NCBI RefSeq assembly: GCF_025499605.1
Contig: NZ_JAFMVC010000019.1
Location: 20,258 to 84,257 of the forward strand
Direction: 5' to 3'
Length of the DNA stretch: 64,000 nucleotides
Source of the DNA: Carboxylicivirga litoralis
Lineage (GTDB): Bacteria; Bacteroidota; Bacteroidia; Bacteroidales; Marinilabiliaceae
Every line of letters begins with the position of its first letter. The first letter of the stretch is position 1. Both the position numbers and the translations under genes were made by a program. This document shows, one piece after another, positions 41,972 to 49,135 of this stretch. The notes beneath the pieces were generated by a model. It made no database searches. It saw nothing but the letters and a program-made list of their open reading frames with translations, and was not told where the DNA came from.

Positions 41972-42553
41972 TTAGAGGCCGTCTTCTCTTTCTGAAATCC
42001 AATCTTTATATCTTAATTTCAACTTGTCACGGCTCACTGTTGAGTCCATAATAATGTCTATTCCACCGTCATATGGAGCAACTATACAATGCTTCGCTGG
42101 ACAAATGAACATAGCATGGAATTCATCGTCCGCAATTGCTCTTAACATTTCATTTTTGTTGTCCGACTGCCATTTTTCAACTCTTATAAAGATGTCAAAG
42201 TACATTTCGTCTTCATATTCTTCTGGTCGTTCTTTCGTCAGGTTTATAGTCAAGGCCTTATTAAACTCCCCAAAGTCTGTTTGGTCCGTAGGTTTGTCGT
42301 TTGTTAAGTGGTTAGAATAAAGTCCATAAACTATTACAAACTCAGTTTTTTCGCCAATTAAATCTTCAATTAGTTGATTTTGCCTGTCAAGTATGATTTT
42401 ATATTCATCTTCAGTTTCTGCATACCTTTTAGATTCTGGAAGACTGTGAATTCTGAACCAACGATTTTCATATATCCATTTAAGCTCGTGTCTGATTGGA
42501 AACGAGTTCGGATATTCTTTTTGCCAAAACCTTATGAATTCTGCGTCTTTCAT
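41972..42553 (-). CDS. DUF3885 family protein
   Basis: A 193-residue soluble protein of unknown function; I recognise the DUF3885 signature near the C-terminus (HCIVAPYDGGIDIIMDS) preceded by FHAMFICP, and the N-terminal WQKEYPNSFPIRHELK. Members of this family are scattered in bacteria, commonly next to unrelated genes. The gene is AT-rich compared with its neighbours and is enclosed by two short sequences that recur around the gene pair at 48.5-49.6 kb, so it looks like a mobile cassette. No promoter is evident. Confidence 0.8.
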   Translation of the reverse strand: MKDAEFIRFWQKEYPNSFPIRHELKWIYENRWFRIHSLPESKRYAETEDEYKIILDRQNQLIEDLIGEKTEFVIVYGLYSNHLTNDKPTDQTDFGEFNKALTINLTKERPEEYEDEMYFDIFIRVEKWQSDNKNEMLRAIADDEFHAMFICPAKHCIVAPYDGGIDIIMDSTVSRDKLKLRYKDWISEREDGL

Positions 42554-42559
42554 TTTTTT

Positions 42560-42595
42560 TATGCACTACAACTAGCCTATATAAAGCCCTATGCT
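42560..42595. repeat. Cassette flank type 2, copy 1
   Basis: A 36-bp block (core CTATATAAAGCCCTATGCT) just upstream of the DUF3885 start; about 30 of 36 positions match 49672-49706 upstream of the 164-residue gene. It abuts the REPIN-like element. Confidence 0.6.
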
Positions 42596-42667
42596 GCCGC
42601 ACGAGTCCTCTCGTGTGGTTTGTTGTTTAGAATATCACGCGAAAGGATTCGCGCGATAGCGGTGTTA
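42590..42667. repeat. Double-hairpin (REPIN-like) element, copy A
   Basis: About 78 bp with two palindromes, CACGAG-TCCT-CTCGTG (imperfect overlap) and CGCGA-AAGGAT-TCGCG, joined by GTTTGTTGTTTAGAATAT. The ends GCTGCCGC and GATAGCGGTG are roughly inverted, so the whole unit can fold as a cruciform. The layout of two opposed palindromes resembles REPINs. Confidence 0.7.
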
Positions 42668-42759
42668 TCGATTTCTGAGCATTCGAAATCAGAAACAATT
42701 CTGATAATATTATTATAATTAAAACTCTCATGGTTTGGTTTTGTCTTATGCTGTACCCC

Positions 42760-42881
42760 TAGGCTGCCGCGCGAGTCCTCTCGTGTAGTTTGTTATTTAG
42801 AATATCACGCGAAAAGATTCGCGCGATAGCGGTGGTTTGTAATTTAAAATGTCATGCTAAAGGATTCACACGATAGGGGGG
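42760..42881. repeat. Double-hairpin element, copy B, with its right half duplicated
   Basis: 42760-42834 closely matches copy A. The right half (42788-42834, 47 bp) is followed directly by a diverged 47-bp copy (42835-42881), which begins GTTTGTAATTTAAAATGTCA and ends GATAGGGGGG. It lies just beyond the 3' end of the QueC-like gene. Confidence 0.7.
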
Positions 42882-42897
42882 TATTGGCTATAATGTT

Positions 42898-43488
42898 CTA
42901 TTCAATCTTTAATTCCTGTTTAACTTTTAGTTGTTTTTTACATCCAGGACATGTGCCACATGCAATATTCGAAATGTGACAGGAGTGAGCAAGTAAAAGC
43001 AGTTCATGAGGAACATTATACTTTAGGACTAGTTCGTGTGTTTGATATTGTAAAGTTTCGCACTTAACTTTTATACTTCCTTCTTGGTAAATTGAAAGAG
43101 CATTAATCATTTTATAAAATTCATAAGTTCCATCTTTGTGGAAAGAATCGTTTTTTACGGACGCTAAATGTATTTCATTGACTTGGTCCTTAATGGCTTG
43201 CATTAAGCTTAAGGTTATTAAAAGTTGATTTCTAAAGGGCCACCATTCTTTGGACGGAGCAATAGTATGTGCTTTTTGGTTGATGAGTAACCCACTTCCT
43301 AAGTCACTACAATCAATATCAATTTGTTTATGATTTATATTTAGAATTTTGCAAACTTTTTCTGATATAAGAAGTTCCCTTTTAGCACATGCTTGCCCAT
43401 AATTGATAGTATATGCAAAATCTGGCTTTAGGTAGTATGTTAAGGCAATTGAGTCCATGCCTCCTGATAGTAAGACTGCTTTTTTCAT
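42898..43488 (-). CDS. QueC-like PP-loop ligase
   Basis: A 196-residue relative of 7-cyano-7-deazaguanine (preQ0) synthase. The PP-loop ATP motif LLSGGMDSIAL is at the N-terminus, INYGQACAKRE follows, and the C-terminal zinc site is intact (SCHISNIACGTCPGCKKQ: four cysteines). It is shorter than typical QueC (about 220-230) and the usual GRN motif reads PFRNQLL. The start ATG 43488 overlaps the previous stop as ATGA, so translation is coupled to the kinase-transferase gene. No queD, queE or queF is nearby. QueC-like enzymes are known in defence systems (Qat, type IV CBASS), so a role outside tRNA queuosine is likely here; its substrate is unknown. Confidence 0.82.
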   Translation of the reverse strand: MKKAVLLSGGMDSIALTYYLKPDFAYTINYGQACAKRELLISEKVCKILNINHKQIDIDCSDLGSGLLINQKAHTIAPSKEWWPFRNQLLITLSLMQAIKDQVNEIHLASVKNDSFHKDGTYEFYKMINALSIYQEGSIKVKCETLQYQTHELVLKYNVPHELLLLAHSCHISNIACGTCPGCKKQLKVKQELKIE

Positions 43489-44690
43489 AGACTCCAAATT
43501 GTATTATAGATTGCACTTGTTAAATCTTCAAATGAAGTATAATCGCCAGCTTTCAGCATAAGAAGTGAATCATTACTTTCAGTTTTGTTATATCCAATTA
43601 TTTTTTTCCCTTTAGCCATAGCATACCCTAATTCTATTAATGTTCCAGAATCTAATCCGTCAACGATAGCAAAAATAATATCCGCTTTTTCAATGCCTTC
43701 TAAATCTTCAGTTGCGATTTCTTTATTATTGCCAATTCCAACATCATGATATGGTGAGAAAACATTAATGTTCATATTTAAAAATACATCTCTAATTTTA
43801 TCTATTAATAATAAGTCTGATAGAGTAAATATAGGACCAGCTAGATAAATAGTTTTATTAGAGAGGACTGTCTGATTTATGAATAAGGGAATAAGCTCTT
43901 CTTTATCGTTGAATAAATTGCATACTGACGCCGAATTACAGTAATGAGCAGTTGTTAGTGATGCCTTATAAAGACACGTTTCAATATTTAATTCCTTAAC
44001 AAACCAGTGGTAAGCAAATGTAGTGGTAAAGATATCTCCTGAACCAATTTTGAATACGTTCTTTGTTTTAAAAACGGGTGCAGTTTTGACAAGTTTTTTA
44101 TCCTTGTATAGTTCGACACCAAACGGGCCATCTTTGATAATTAATGCGTATACATTTTCCTTGTCAAAGAAAAAATCAAGAATGCTTTTGATATTATTTT
44201 CCTCCGATATAGCCTTAGCTTCAGCTCGATTGACTATATAAATAACCTGCTTTGCGCTGCATTTTGAGGAGAACTTTGTGGGGTTATATGTGTTTTGAGG
44301 ATCATATACAACTTTATTTGCCTTTCCAGATACTTCCGCATCAAGCATGCCAAAAATGATGTAGTTATCCTCAGATAGATTAATTGTTGGTTTTGTTTTA
44401 AAACTATCAACAGGCGGATGGATATCTGGATTTTCAAGAAGAAATCCATACTTAAATTCAACTAAATGATTAGTCTCTATTATTTCATATGAAATGTTAG
44501 GATATACATTTTTGTAGTTTTCTAATAAATTTTGGACTGTTTTATTTCCTACAGTTTTGTATGAAACCTTTGCTGTTGAACTTTCCAATATCAATTGTAC
44601 AGCTCGTAATCCAGAACCGTATATTTCATCATGAGGAGGTTCAATACTATATTCTTTGTATGTTCCTCCAACTATGCTTAGTTTATTCAT
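43485..44690 (-). CDS. PfkB-like kinase fused to nucleoside deoxyribosyltransferase-like domain
   Basis: A 401-residue fusion. Residues 1 to ~265 look like a ribokinase/PfkB sugar or nucleoside kinase: the C-terminal signature appears as VFKIGSGDIFTTTFAYHW with the catalytic Asp of GSGD (about residue 217), while the N-terminal glycine motif is weak. Residues ~277-401 resemble nucleoside 2-deoxyribosyltransferases: IYLAGPIFTLSD, GIEKADIIFAIVDGLDSGT and LIELGYAMAKGKKIIGY, which keep the Asp and Glu expected in the active site. Such a protein could cleave a (deoxy)nucleoside and phosphorylate a sugar or nucleoside. It overlaps the 106-residue gene by 8 bp and the QueC-like gene by 4 bp. Some relatives of this transferase fold are nucleotide sensors instead of enzymes. 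Confidence 0.82.
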   Translation of the reverse strand: MNKLSIVGGTYKEYSIEPPHDEIYGSGLRAVQLILESSTAKVSYKTVGNKTVQNLLENYKNVYPNISYEIIETNHLVEFKYGFLLENPDIHPPVDSFKTKPTINLSEDNYIIFGMLDAEVSGKANKVVYDPQNTYNPTKFSSKCSAKQVIYIVNRAEAKAISEENNIKSILDFFFDKENVYALIIKDGPFGVELYKDKKLVKTAPVFKTKNVFKIGSGDIFTTTFAYHWFVKELNIETCLYKASLTTAHYCNSASVCNLFNDKEELIPLFINQTVLSNKTIYLAGPIFTLSDLLLIDKIRDVFLNMNINVFSPYHDVGIGNNKEIATEDLEGIEKADIIFAIVDGLDSGTLIELGYAMAKGKKIIGYNKTESNDSLLMLKAGDYTSFEDLTSAIYNTIWSL

Positions 44691-45003
44691 TTCCTGAATT
44701 ATATATTTTTACTTTACATGTGTAATCATTCAATTGAATGATTTTTGCTGAATAAATATTACCCTGTGCAATACATTCTTTTAATTTTTCTGTATGTTCA
44801 TGTATTACACTTCCTAAAATTTCACCGTTATTGTTTTCAACAACGATATTATTAGAGAGAATACTTATTGTTAATATTTCTCCAACATTATGTTGGGCCA
44901 ATACTGTATAATCAGGTGATGCTAAATTTGTAACTATTGTACCTTTGTCACATTCGTAATCACTACTGTAGGTTGGTACATAACCTCTTGATGAACCACT
45001 CAT
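44683..45003 (-). CDS. Small protein of unknown function in the nucleotide operon
   Basis: A 106-residue protein I cannot assign. It starts MSGSSRGYVPTYSSDYECDK, a Ser/Gly/Tyr-rich, probably flexible tail of about 25 residues, followed by a compact alpha/beta segment: ILTISILSNNIVVENNNGEI, HTEKLKECIAQG and YSAKIIQLNDYTCKVKIYN. There is no membrane segment or signal peptide. The gap to the nucleotidase gene is 5 bp and the 3' end overlaps the kinase-transferase gene by 8 bp, so it is made with both. It might be a scaffold, a sensor or a protein substrate of the QueC-like ligase; this is speculation. Confidence 0.8.
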   Translation of the reverse strand: MSGSSRGYVPTYSSDYECDKGTIVTNLASPDYTVLAQHNVGEILTISILSNNIVVENNNGEILGSVIHEHTEKLKECIAQGNIYSAKIIQLNDYTCKVKIYNSGNE

Positions 45004-45008
45004 TTAAA

Positions 45009-45953
45009 TTATTTTTTGGAGTTATTGTTTTCTTTTGAATTTGACCCTTCAAATAATGGAGAACTTTTTTTGTAAGGGACACGACTTGATGGAACTATTA
45101 TTGAAGCTGGTGCTACATGTACGTCTTGATCGTCAAAAAATATGTGTGCATTAAAAGCTTCTAATACTTTGTCTTTGGATACACCACCAAGAAAAAAAGC
45201 TTCATCAACAGACACGCCCCAACCTCGTAGTGTTTTAATGACTCTAACATTAGAAGGGTAGTCTCTGGCAGTGACGATTGCAATTCTAATTAAGTTTCGA
45301 TCTAACCCTCTTTGAATTTTTGAGAGTAACTTGATAAATTTTGCGAAAGGCCCTTCTTGAAGTGGAATATCTTCATTTTTCGATTCATTTTCATGGAATT
45401 GTTTTAGCCCATCTTTTTTATAAATATATTCAGATGCATCTGAGAAAATTACAGCGTCAGCATCGAAAGCAATTCTTAATACTTGATTGTCAGGTTTGAA
45501 GTTGGTTGGGGGTGAGTATATTAATGCTGCCGCACATTTGCCTGAATCAATAATGTCTTGTATGTCAGAATCGGATTTAGACAGAAAGAGGTCAACATCG
45601 AATGCTTCAATATAATTTGCTAGCGAAACGCTAGAGGTGAATGCAGATCTGGTAATTGATAAGTCGTAATGCTTTATAGAATTAAGAATTCTTAGTCCTG
45701 TGTCTGGAGAATTTCTTGACATGATAACAACCTCAATTAACTTTCGGTCTTTTTTTGTTTGATTTAGTTTAAGCAAAGACTCTATAAGGTGGAATGCAGT
45801 TCCTTTTTCTAATGGAATGTCTTCATGTTCAACTTGATATTTCATGTATTCCTCAAGTCCTTGTTCTTCATAAATTTTGTTTTCTTTTTCTAAATCGAAC
45901 AAAGCTCTTGAAGAGATGCCAATTACAAGAGTGTTTTTTAAATCGAAAGGCAT
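45009..45953 (-). CDS. cN-I type 5'-nucleotidase
   Basis: A 314-residue HAD-superfamily nucleotidase resembling cytosolic 5'-nucleotidase I, which dephosphorylates nucleoside monophosphates. Family landmarks are the N-terminal LVIGISSRALFDLEKENKIY and the catalytic domain with motif I RIAFDADAVIF (nucleophilic Asp and acid Asp), motif II IRIAIVTARD (Thr), and motifs III/IV around SKDKVLEAFNAHIFFDDQD. The phrase EHEDIPLEKGTAF in the N half is echoed by KNEDIPLQEGPFA in the C half, an internal similarity. The Ser/Asn/Lys-rich last 20 residues look disordered. It is the first gene of a four-gene operon; the upstream 65 bp are AT-rich without a clear promoter. Confidence 0.87.
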   Translation of the reverse strand: MPFDLKNTLVIGISSRALFDLEKENKIYEEQGLEEYMKYQVEHEDIPLEKGTAFHLIESLLKLNQTKKDRKLIEVVIMSRNSPDTGLRILNSIKHYDLSITRSAFTSSVSLANYIEAFDVDLFLSKSDSDIQDIIDSGKCAAALIYSPPTNFKPDNQVLRIAFDADAVIFSDASEYIYKKDGLKQFHENESKNEDIPLQEGPFAKFIKLLSKIQRGLDRNLIRIAIVTARDYPSNVRVIKTLRGWGVSVDEAFFLGGVSKDKVLEAFNAHIFFDDQDVHVAPASIIVPSSRVPYKKSSPLFEGSNSKENNNSKK

Positions 45954-46019
45954 ATATGTAAAATTATAATTTCAACAACTAAATTACCTAATTGAAAATT
46001 TTTATAATTAGTTATAACC

Positions 46020-46055
46020 CATAAGTTATCAACATGGTAATAAACAAACTCCCCT
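46020..46055. repeat. 36-bp direct repeat, left copy
   Basis: CATAAGTTATCAACATGGTA followed by ATAAACAAACTCCCCT; 32 of 36 positions match 49772-49807. The two copies bracket 3.7 kb holding the 46.1 kb gene, the 105-bp array and the small-gene block. Its right end is the left arm of the terminator at 46047. Confidence 0.65.
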
Positions 46056-46076
46056 TTCCACACCCAAAGGGGAGTT
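46047..46076 (-). terminator. Terminator of the gene at 46083-46769
   Basis: AACTCCCCTTT pairs perfectly with AAAGGGGAGTT around an eight-base loop, seven bases after the stop on the minus strand, followed by TTGTTTATT. Confidence 0.75.
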
Positions 46077-46082
46077 ATTGGT

Positions 46083-46769
46083 TTAATCCTCTACTGTCAC
46101 TTCCTCGTCGTGGGGTTTACCCGCTTTAAGGTCAACAATAATGCGTGCTGCCAGGTAAGTGTTGTAAACCTTCGGCTGTGCCATTTCGAGCATCACCATT
46201 AGTTTATCAATCTTGTTTTTCAGCAGGTCGTCGGCCTGCTCAAACAGCTCTTTTAACTCAGCCGTAGCCTGCGAGCGGGTCACAATCTCGCCACGTGGCG
46301 ATGCTATTAGGGCTGCAAAGTCGTCAATCTCCTTCTTCAGGTTCTCAACAGCTTCAGCCGTCACACCATAATCACCCAGCTTATCCACAAGCGTAATAGC
46401 CAGTTCATAAATATTCATACAAGCTGTTTTCAGCTTCTTGTCTGTCATGCCTTTCAATTTCGATGGTGTTACCATCACCTTCGATTTCAGGTCGGGCATA
46501 TTATTGCTGTGCGCATACACATAAATAGCAGCCGCCACTTGTATAGTGGCCTGTATCATCTCGGCCTCTTCTTTAAGCTTTAGCTTACTATTGGCCGACG
46601 AGTAACTCATCTGCACCTGGTGGGTCGCATCAATTTTCGATAGTAAATTATCAAATTCGCTTATACTATCAGCCAAAGCAGGTATAGTGCTTAGCTCAGT
46701 ATTAAACGTTTTAAAAACATTGTTGGTAGCCATGTACATGGCCATCTTGTTGTTTTGCGTTGAATTCAT
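46083..46769 (-). CDS. Conserved helical protein (possibly DUF6261)
   Basis: A 228-residue, almost wholly alpha-helical soluble protein with no membrane segments. It has long amphipathic stretches (SEFDNLLSKIDATHQVQM, LKLKEEAEMIQATIQVAAAI, LKTACMNIYELAITLVDKLG, LLKNKIDKLMVMLEMAQPKV). I associate this pattern with a Bacteroidota hypothetical family that I believe is DUF6261, but that is from memory. GC content looks higher than in the operon next door. It lies inside the 36-bp direct repeats. Function unknown. Confidence 0.75.
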   Translation of the reverse strand: MNSTQNNKMAMYMATNNVFKTFNTELSTIPALADSISEFDNLLSKIDATHQVQMSYSSANSKLKLKEEAEMIQATIQVAAAIYVYAHSNNMPDLKSKVMVTPSKLKGMTDKKLKTACMNIYELAITLVDKLGDYGVTAEAVENLKKEIDDFAALIASPRGEIVTRSQATAELKELFEQADDLLKNKIDKLMVMLEMAQPKVYNTYLAARIIVDLKAGKPHDEEVTVED

Positions 46770-47046
46770 TTAGTTGCGGTTTAAATTAAAAATTATAATC
46801 CTCAAGGTGATTCTCTGTGTGTGAAGAAACACCCATCCACTTAGTTAATAGCAGAAAACGAAAATCGTAACATCATAAAATTGCTTATTTGTACTATTAC
46901 CTGACGAACGTTTGATTATTTATGATTAAGATGGTGGAATCTTTGATGAAAACTCCAGTCTTAGTTTACATAAGTTGGTGTGGTAAAGAGCTTGTGCTAC
47001 CATCGATAGCGATTTATCAAGTGCAGAGATTCAACTATTAACGGTA
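46770..47046. other. Spacer before the 105-bp array
   Basis: No gene or clear promoter is seen up to 46997. From there a decayed edge of the repeat array is visible (GATAGCGATTTATCAAGTGC). The short open frames on either strand from here on arise from the array. Confidence 0.5.
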
Positions 47047-47640
47047 GATGGCGATTTAGAAAACTCAGATGACAATTTGGTAACCTCAAATGTTGATTTA
47101 TCGAACTGAAATAGGGATTTGGCTGGTTCGGGTATTCATTTATCGATTTTAGATGCCGATTTAGAAACATCAGATGGCAATTTGGCAATCTCAAATGGTG
47201 ATTTATCGAACTGAAATAGGGTTTTGGCTGGTTCGTGTATTCATTTATCGCCTTTAGATGGCGATTTAGAAAACTCACATGGCAATTTGGTAACCTCAAA
47301 TGGTGATTTATCGAACTGAAATAGGGATTTGGCTGGTTCGTGTATTCATTTATCGACCGTAGATGCCGATTTAGAAACATCATATGGCAATTTGGCAACC
47401 TCAAATGGTAATTTATCGAACTGTAATAGGGATTTGGCTGGTTCGTGTATTCATTTATCGCCTTTAGATGCCGATTTAGAAACATCAGATGGCAATTTGG
47501 TAACCTCAAATGGTGATTTATCGAACTGAAATAGGGGTTTGGCCGGTTCGGGTATTCATTTATCGCCTTTAGATAGCGATTTAGAAACATCAGATGGCAA
47601 TTTGGCGCTAGCAGATGTTGTTTTAGTAACGCTTGATGTC
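47047..47640. repeat. Nested tandem repeat: 105-bp units built of five 21-bp units
   Basis: Unit starts at 47047, 47152, 47257, 47362, 47467 and 47572 are exactly 105 bp apart. Each unit divides into five related 21-mers, typified by GATGGCGATTTAGAAAACTC, GATGGCAATTTGGTAACCTC, AATGGTGATTTATCGAACTG, AATAGGGATTTGGCTGGTTC and TGTATTCATTTATCGCCTTT (each plus one base), sharing a central ATTT. The sixth copy decays after two 21-mers. A 197-codon open frame on the minus strand spans it, but an open frame is forced by a repeat length divisible by three. Confidence 0.85.
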
Positions 47641-47789
47641 AATTGGGCAAGCACAATTGCCTGATTAATTCTCACAGATGGTATAAAAGTCATTACAACT
47701 GTTGATTTTATAACAGACGATTGTAGTTTGCGCGTTGTCGAATATGATTCTATAAGTATTTTTTAAACCCTGGTTGGTGCCTTATGAAT
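47641..47789. other. Spacer between array and REPIN-like copy C
   Basis: No gene or structured element recognised; AT-rich with isolated decayed traces of the 21-mer pattern at its left end. Confidence 0.4.
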
Positions 47790-47870
47790 GCCCAAGATGC
47801 CACGCGAGTTCTCGCGTGTGGTTTATTAATTTAAAATGGCATGCGAAAGAATTCGTACGATAGCTGTGAT
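47790..47870. repeat. Double-hairpin (REPIN-like) element, copy C
   Basis: GATGCCACGCGAGTTCTCGC opens a clean CACGCGAG-TT-CTCGCGTG hairpin, followed by GGTTTATTAATTTAAAATGG and CATGCGAAAGAATTCGTACG with the second palindrome, ending GATAGCTGTGA. The order and spacing match copies A and B. Confidence 0.7.
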
Positions 47871-47922
47871 AATTTACACCGAGCAATCATGATTAGCTGA
47901 GTGGGGTAGACTTGTAAATGGT

Positions 47923-48390
47923 TTATTTTATTATTTCAAATATTCTTTCTGTACTAATTGCGTCCCATTTTAACTGGTCATTATACCATACCTCTGTTAC
48001 AATTATATTAGAATTACTCTTGTCGATTTTAGTTCTTATTATATCGAAATCTGAATCAGAGAATTGAATCATCGTCTCTGAATAATCGGCAACCGTTATT
48101 GTTGTACTTGGAAATACGACCAGGTATTTGATGTTTTCTCGTTCTTCGGTTTTTAGTCCTTTAGGATAATCCAGGTTTCCTTCATAATATTCAATCCACT
48201 CGTCGTTCACTTTGTGAAACAAGCTTATTTCAGAAGTATTGATTCCGTTTTCAACCTCTAACAAATTTTCGCCCGTCTCATTTAAATACTTTATGGTTAT
48301 TCCAACGTCAACAACAGAGCAACAATCGTTGTTGTGTGAGCAGCTCGGTAATGCAATTGCTAGAATCAACAGCGCAAATATTGTTTTCAT
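47923..48390 (-). CDS. Small lipoprotein of unknown function
   Basis: A 155-residue protein with a lipoprotein signal (MKTIFALLILAIALPSCSHN, lipobox LPSC, Cys 17). After the lipid anchor is a short spacer and a beta-rich domain (ITIKYLNETGENLLEVENGI, SEISLFHKVNDEWIEYYEG). From memory, a similar pattern of GENLL followed by a question of predicted phases occurs in Bacteroidota surface lipoproteins, but no family is assigned. It is AT-rich and isolated between REPIN-like copy C and a cassette flank. Probably faces the periplasm or the cell surface. Confidence 0.75.
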   Translation of the reverse strand: MKTIFALLILAIALPSCSHNNDCCSVVDVGITIKYLNETGENLLEVENGINTSEISLFHKVNDEWIEYYEGNLDYPKGLKTEERENIKYLVVFPSTTITVADYSETMIQFSDSDFDIIRTKIDKSNSNIIVTEVWYNDQLKWDAISTERIFEIIK

Positions 48391-48465
48391 GGTTGCCTAT
48401 ATTAAGAAGTTATGTTGTAATACATTAGACTGTTAAGTTAATGAATCACTCGGAAGATTCAAAGC

Positions 48466-48500
48466 CTGGTTTTCAACCAACTAGGGCGCTTAGTTATTGT
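48466..48500. repeat. Cassette flank type 1, copy 2
   Basis: 35-bp block ending GCTTAGTTATTGT, matching 41924-41958 at 29 of 35 positions. It overlaps the last codons and stop of the 200-residue gene. Confidence 0.6.
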
Positions 48501-49092
48501 GTGCTGCTTTTTTATTTTCTATTTCCCTATTTATTTTGTCGACAAAAGTTCTCCTAAATTTCTTTATTTGTTTTCTGTTCTCTAAATACCAGAAATCCTT
48601 ATTTATTAGTCTGAAGTCTGACGGCAAATTATCCTTACCCAAACTATGAAATGCAAATGTTGTAATAGTTGTATCAAAGTCAGGTCTTGTCCAAGTTCTC
48701 ACAGTCTCCTTAGTGTCTGGATAATAAAGATTAATGTGCAGCCAATAGTCATAATGATAGTTGTTATAGTTCTTTTCTGGCAATGGCGTTAGTGAATCAA
48801 TTTTAAGTTTGTCCAAATATTCCTGCATTTCTCTCGAATGCCATTTATATCCAGTGTCTCGTTCTGAGATAAATTTTATGTGTTTAGGAGGTTGAAAGTT
48901 TGGGTTGTTCTTATTCAGTGTTTTTATAGCATCAATGACTTCAGCTTCACTTGCATTTATTTTCCAATATTCTACATAAGGGTAACTCCCCGCAAATCCA
49001 CCTATTTTTCTTCTAAAAAACTCTTCACATCCCCAGAGAAGAAGAAAACTTACAAGTGAAATAAGTATGTATTTTATTGATTTTCTTTTCAT
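48490..49092 (-). CDS. Putative lipoprotein of unknown function (200 aa)
   Basis: N-terminal signal sequence KYILISLVSFLLLWGCEEFF has a lipobox-like LLWGC (Cys 22). The remainder is polar and rich in aromatic residues and Tyr/Asn/Lys (YPYVEYWKINASEAEVIDAI, NYNNYHYDYWLHINLYYPDT) with a basic C-terminus KKAAHNN. I do not recognise the family. The gene is AT-rich, points the same way as the 164-residue gene 43 bp upstream, and its stop lies inside the flank shared with the DUF3885 gene. Confidence 0.72.
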   Translation of the reverse strand: MKRKSIKYILISLVSFLLLWGCEEFFRRKIGGFAGSYPYVEYWKINASEAEVIDAIKTLNKNNPNFQPPKHIKFISERDTGYKWHSREMQEYLDKLKIDSLTPLPEKNYNNYHYDYWLHINLYYPDTKETVRTWTRPDFDTTITTFAFHSLGKDNLPSDFRLINKDFWYLENRKQIKKFRRTFVDKINREIENKKAAHNN

Positions 49093-49135
49093 GTCTAGAC
49101 GTAGGTTATAGTTTGGGCTTGTTGTGTGCTGATTT

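Noticed and set aside
42898..45953. Qat (qatABCD) or type IV CBASS locus
   Set aside because: The QueC-like gene is shared with those systems, but the ATPase, TatD, CD-NTase and TGT-like partners are not present.
46997..47590. A 197-codon minus-strand frame with 35-residue repeats
   Set aside because: It coincides exactly with the 105-bp array. A repeat length divisible by three keeps any open frame open, there is no promoter or ribosome site, and the composition is unlike neighbouring genes.
47047..47640. Possible CRISPR array
   Set aside because: Units are contiguous 21/105-mers without unique spacers, the length is wrong, and no cas gene is present.
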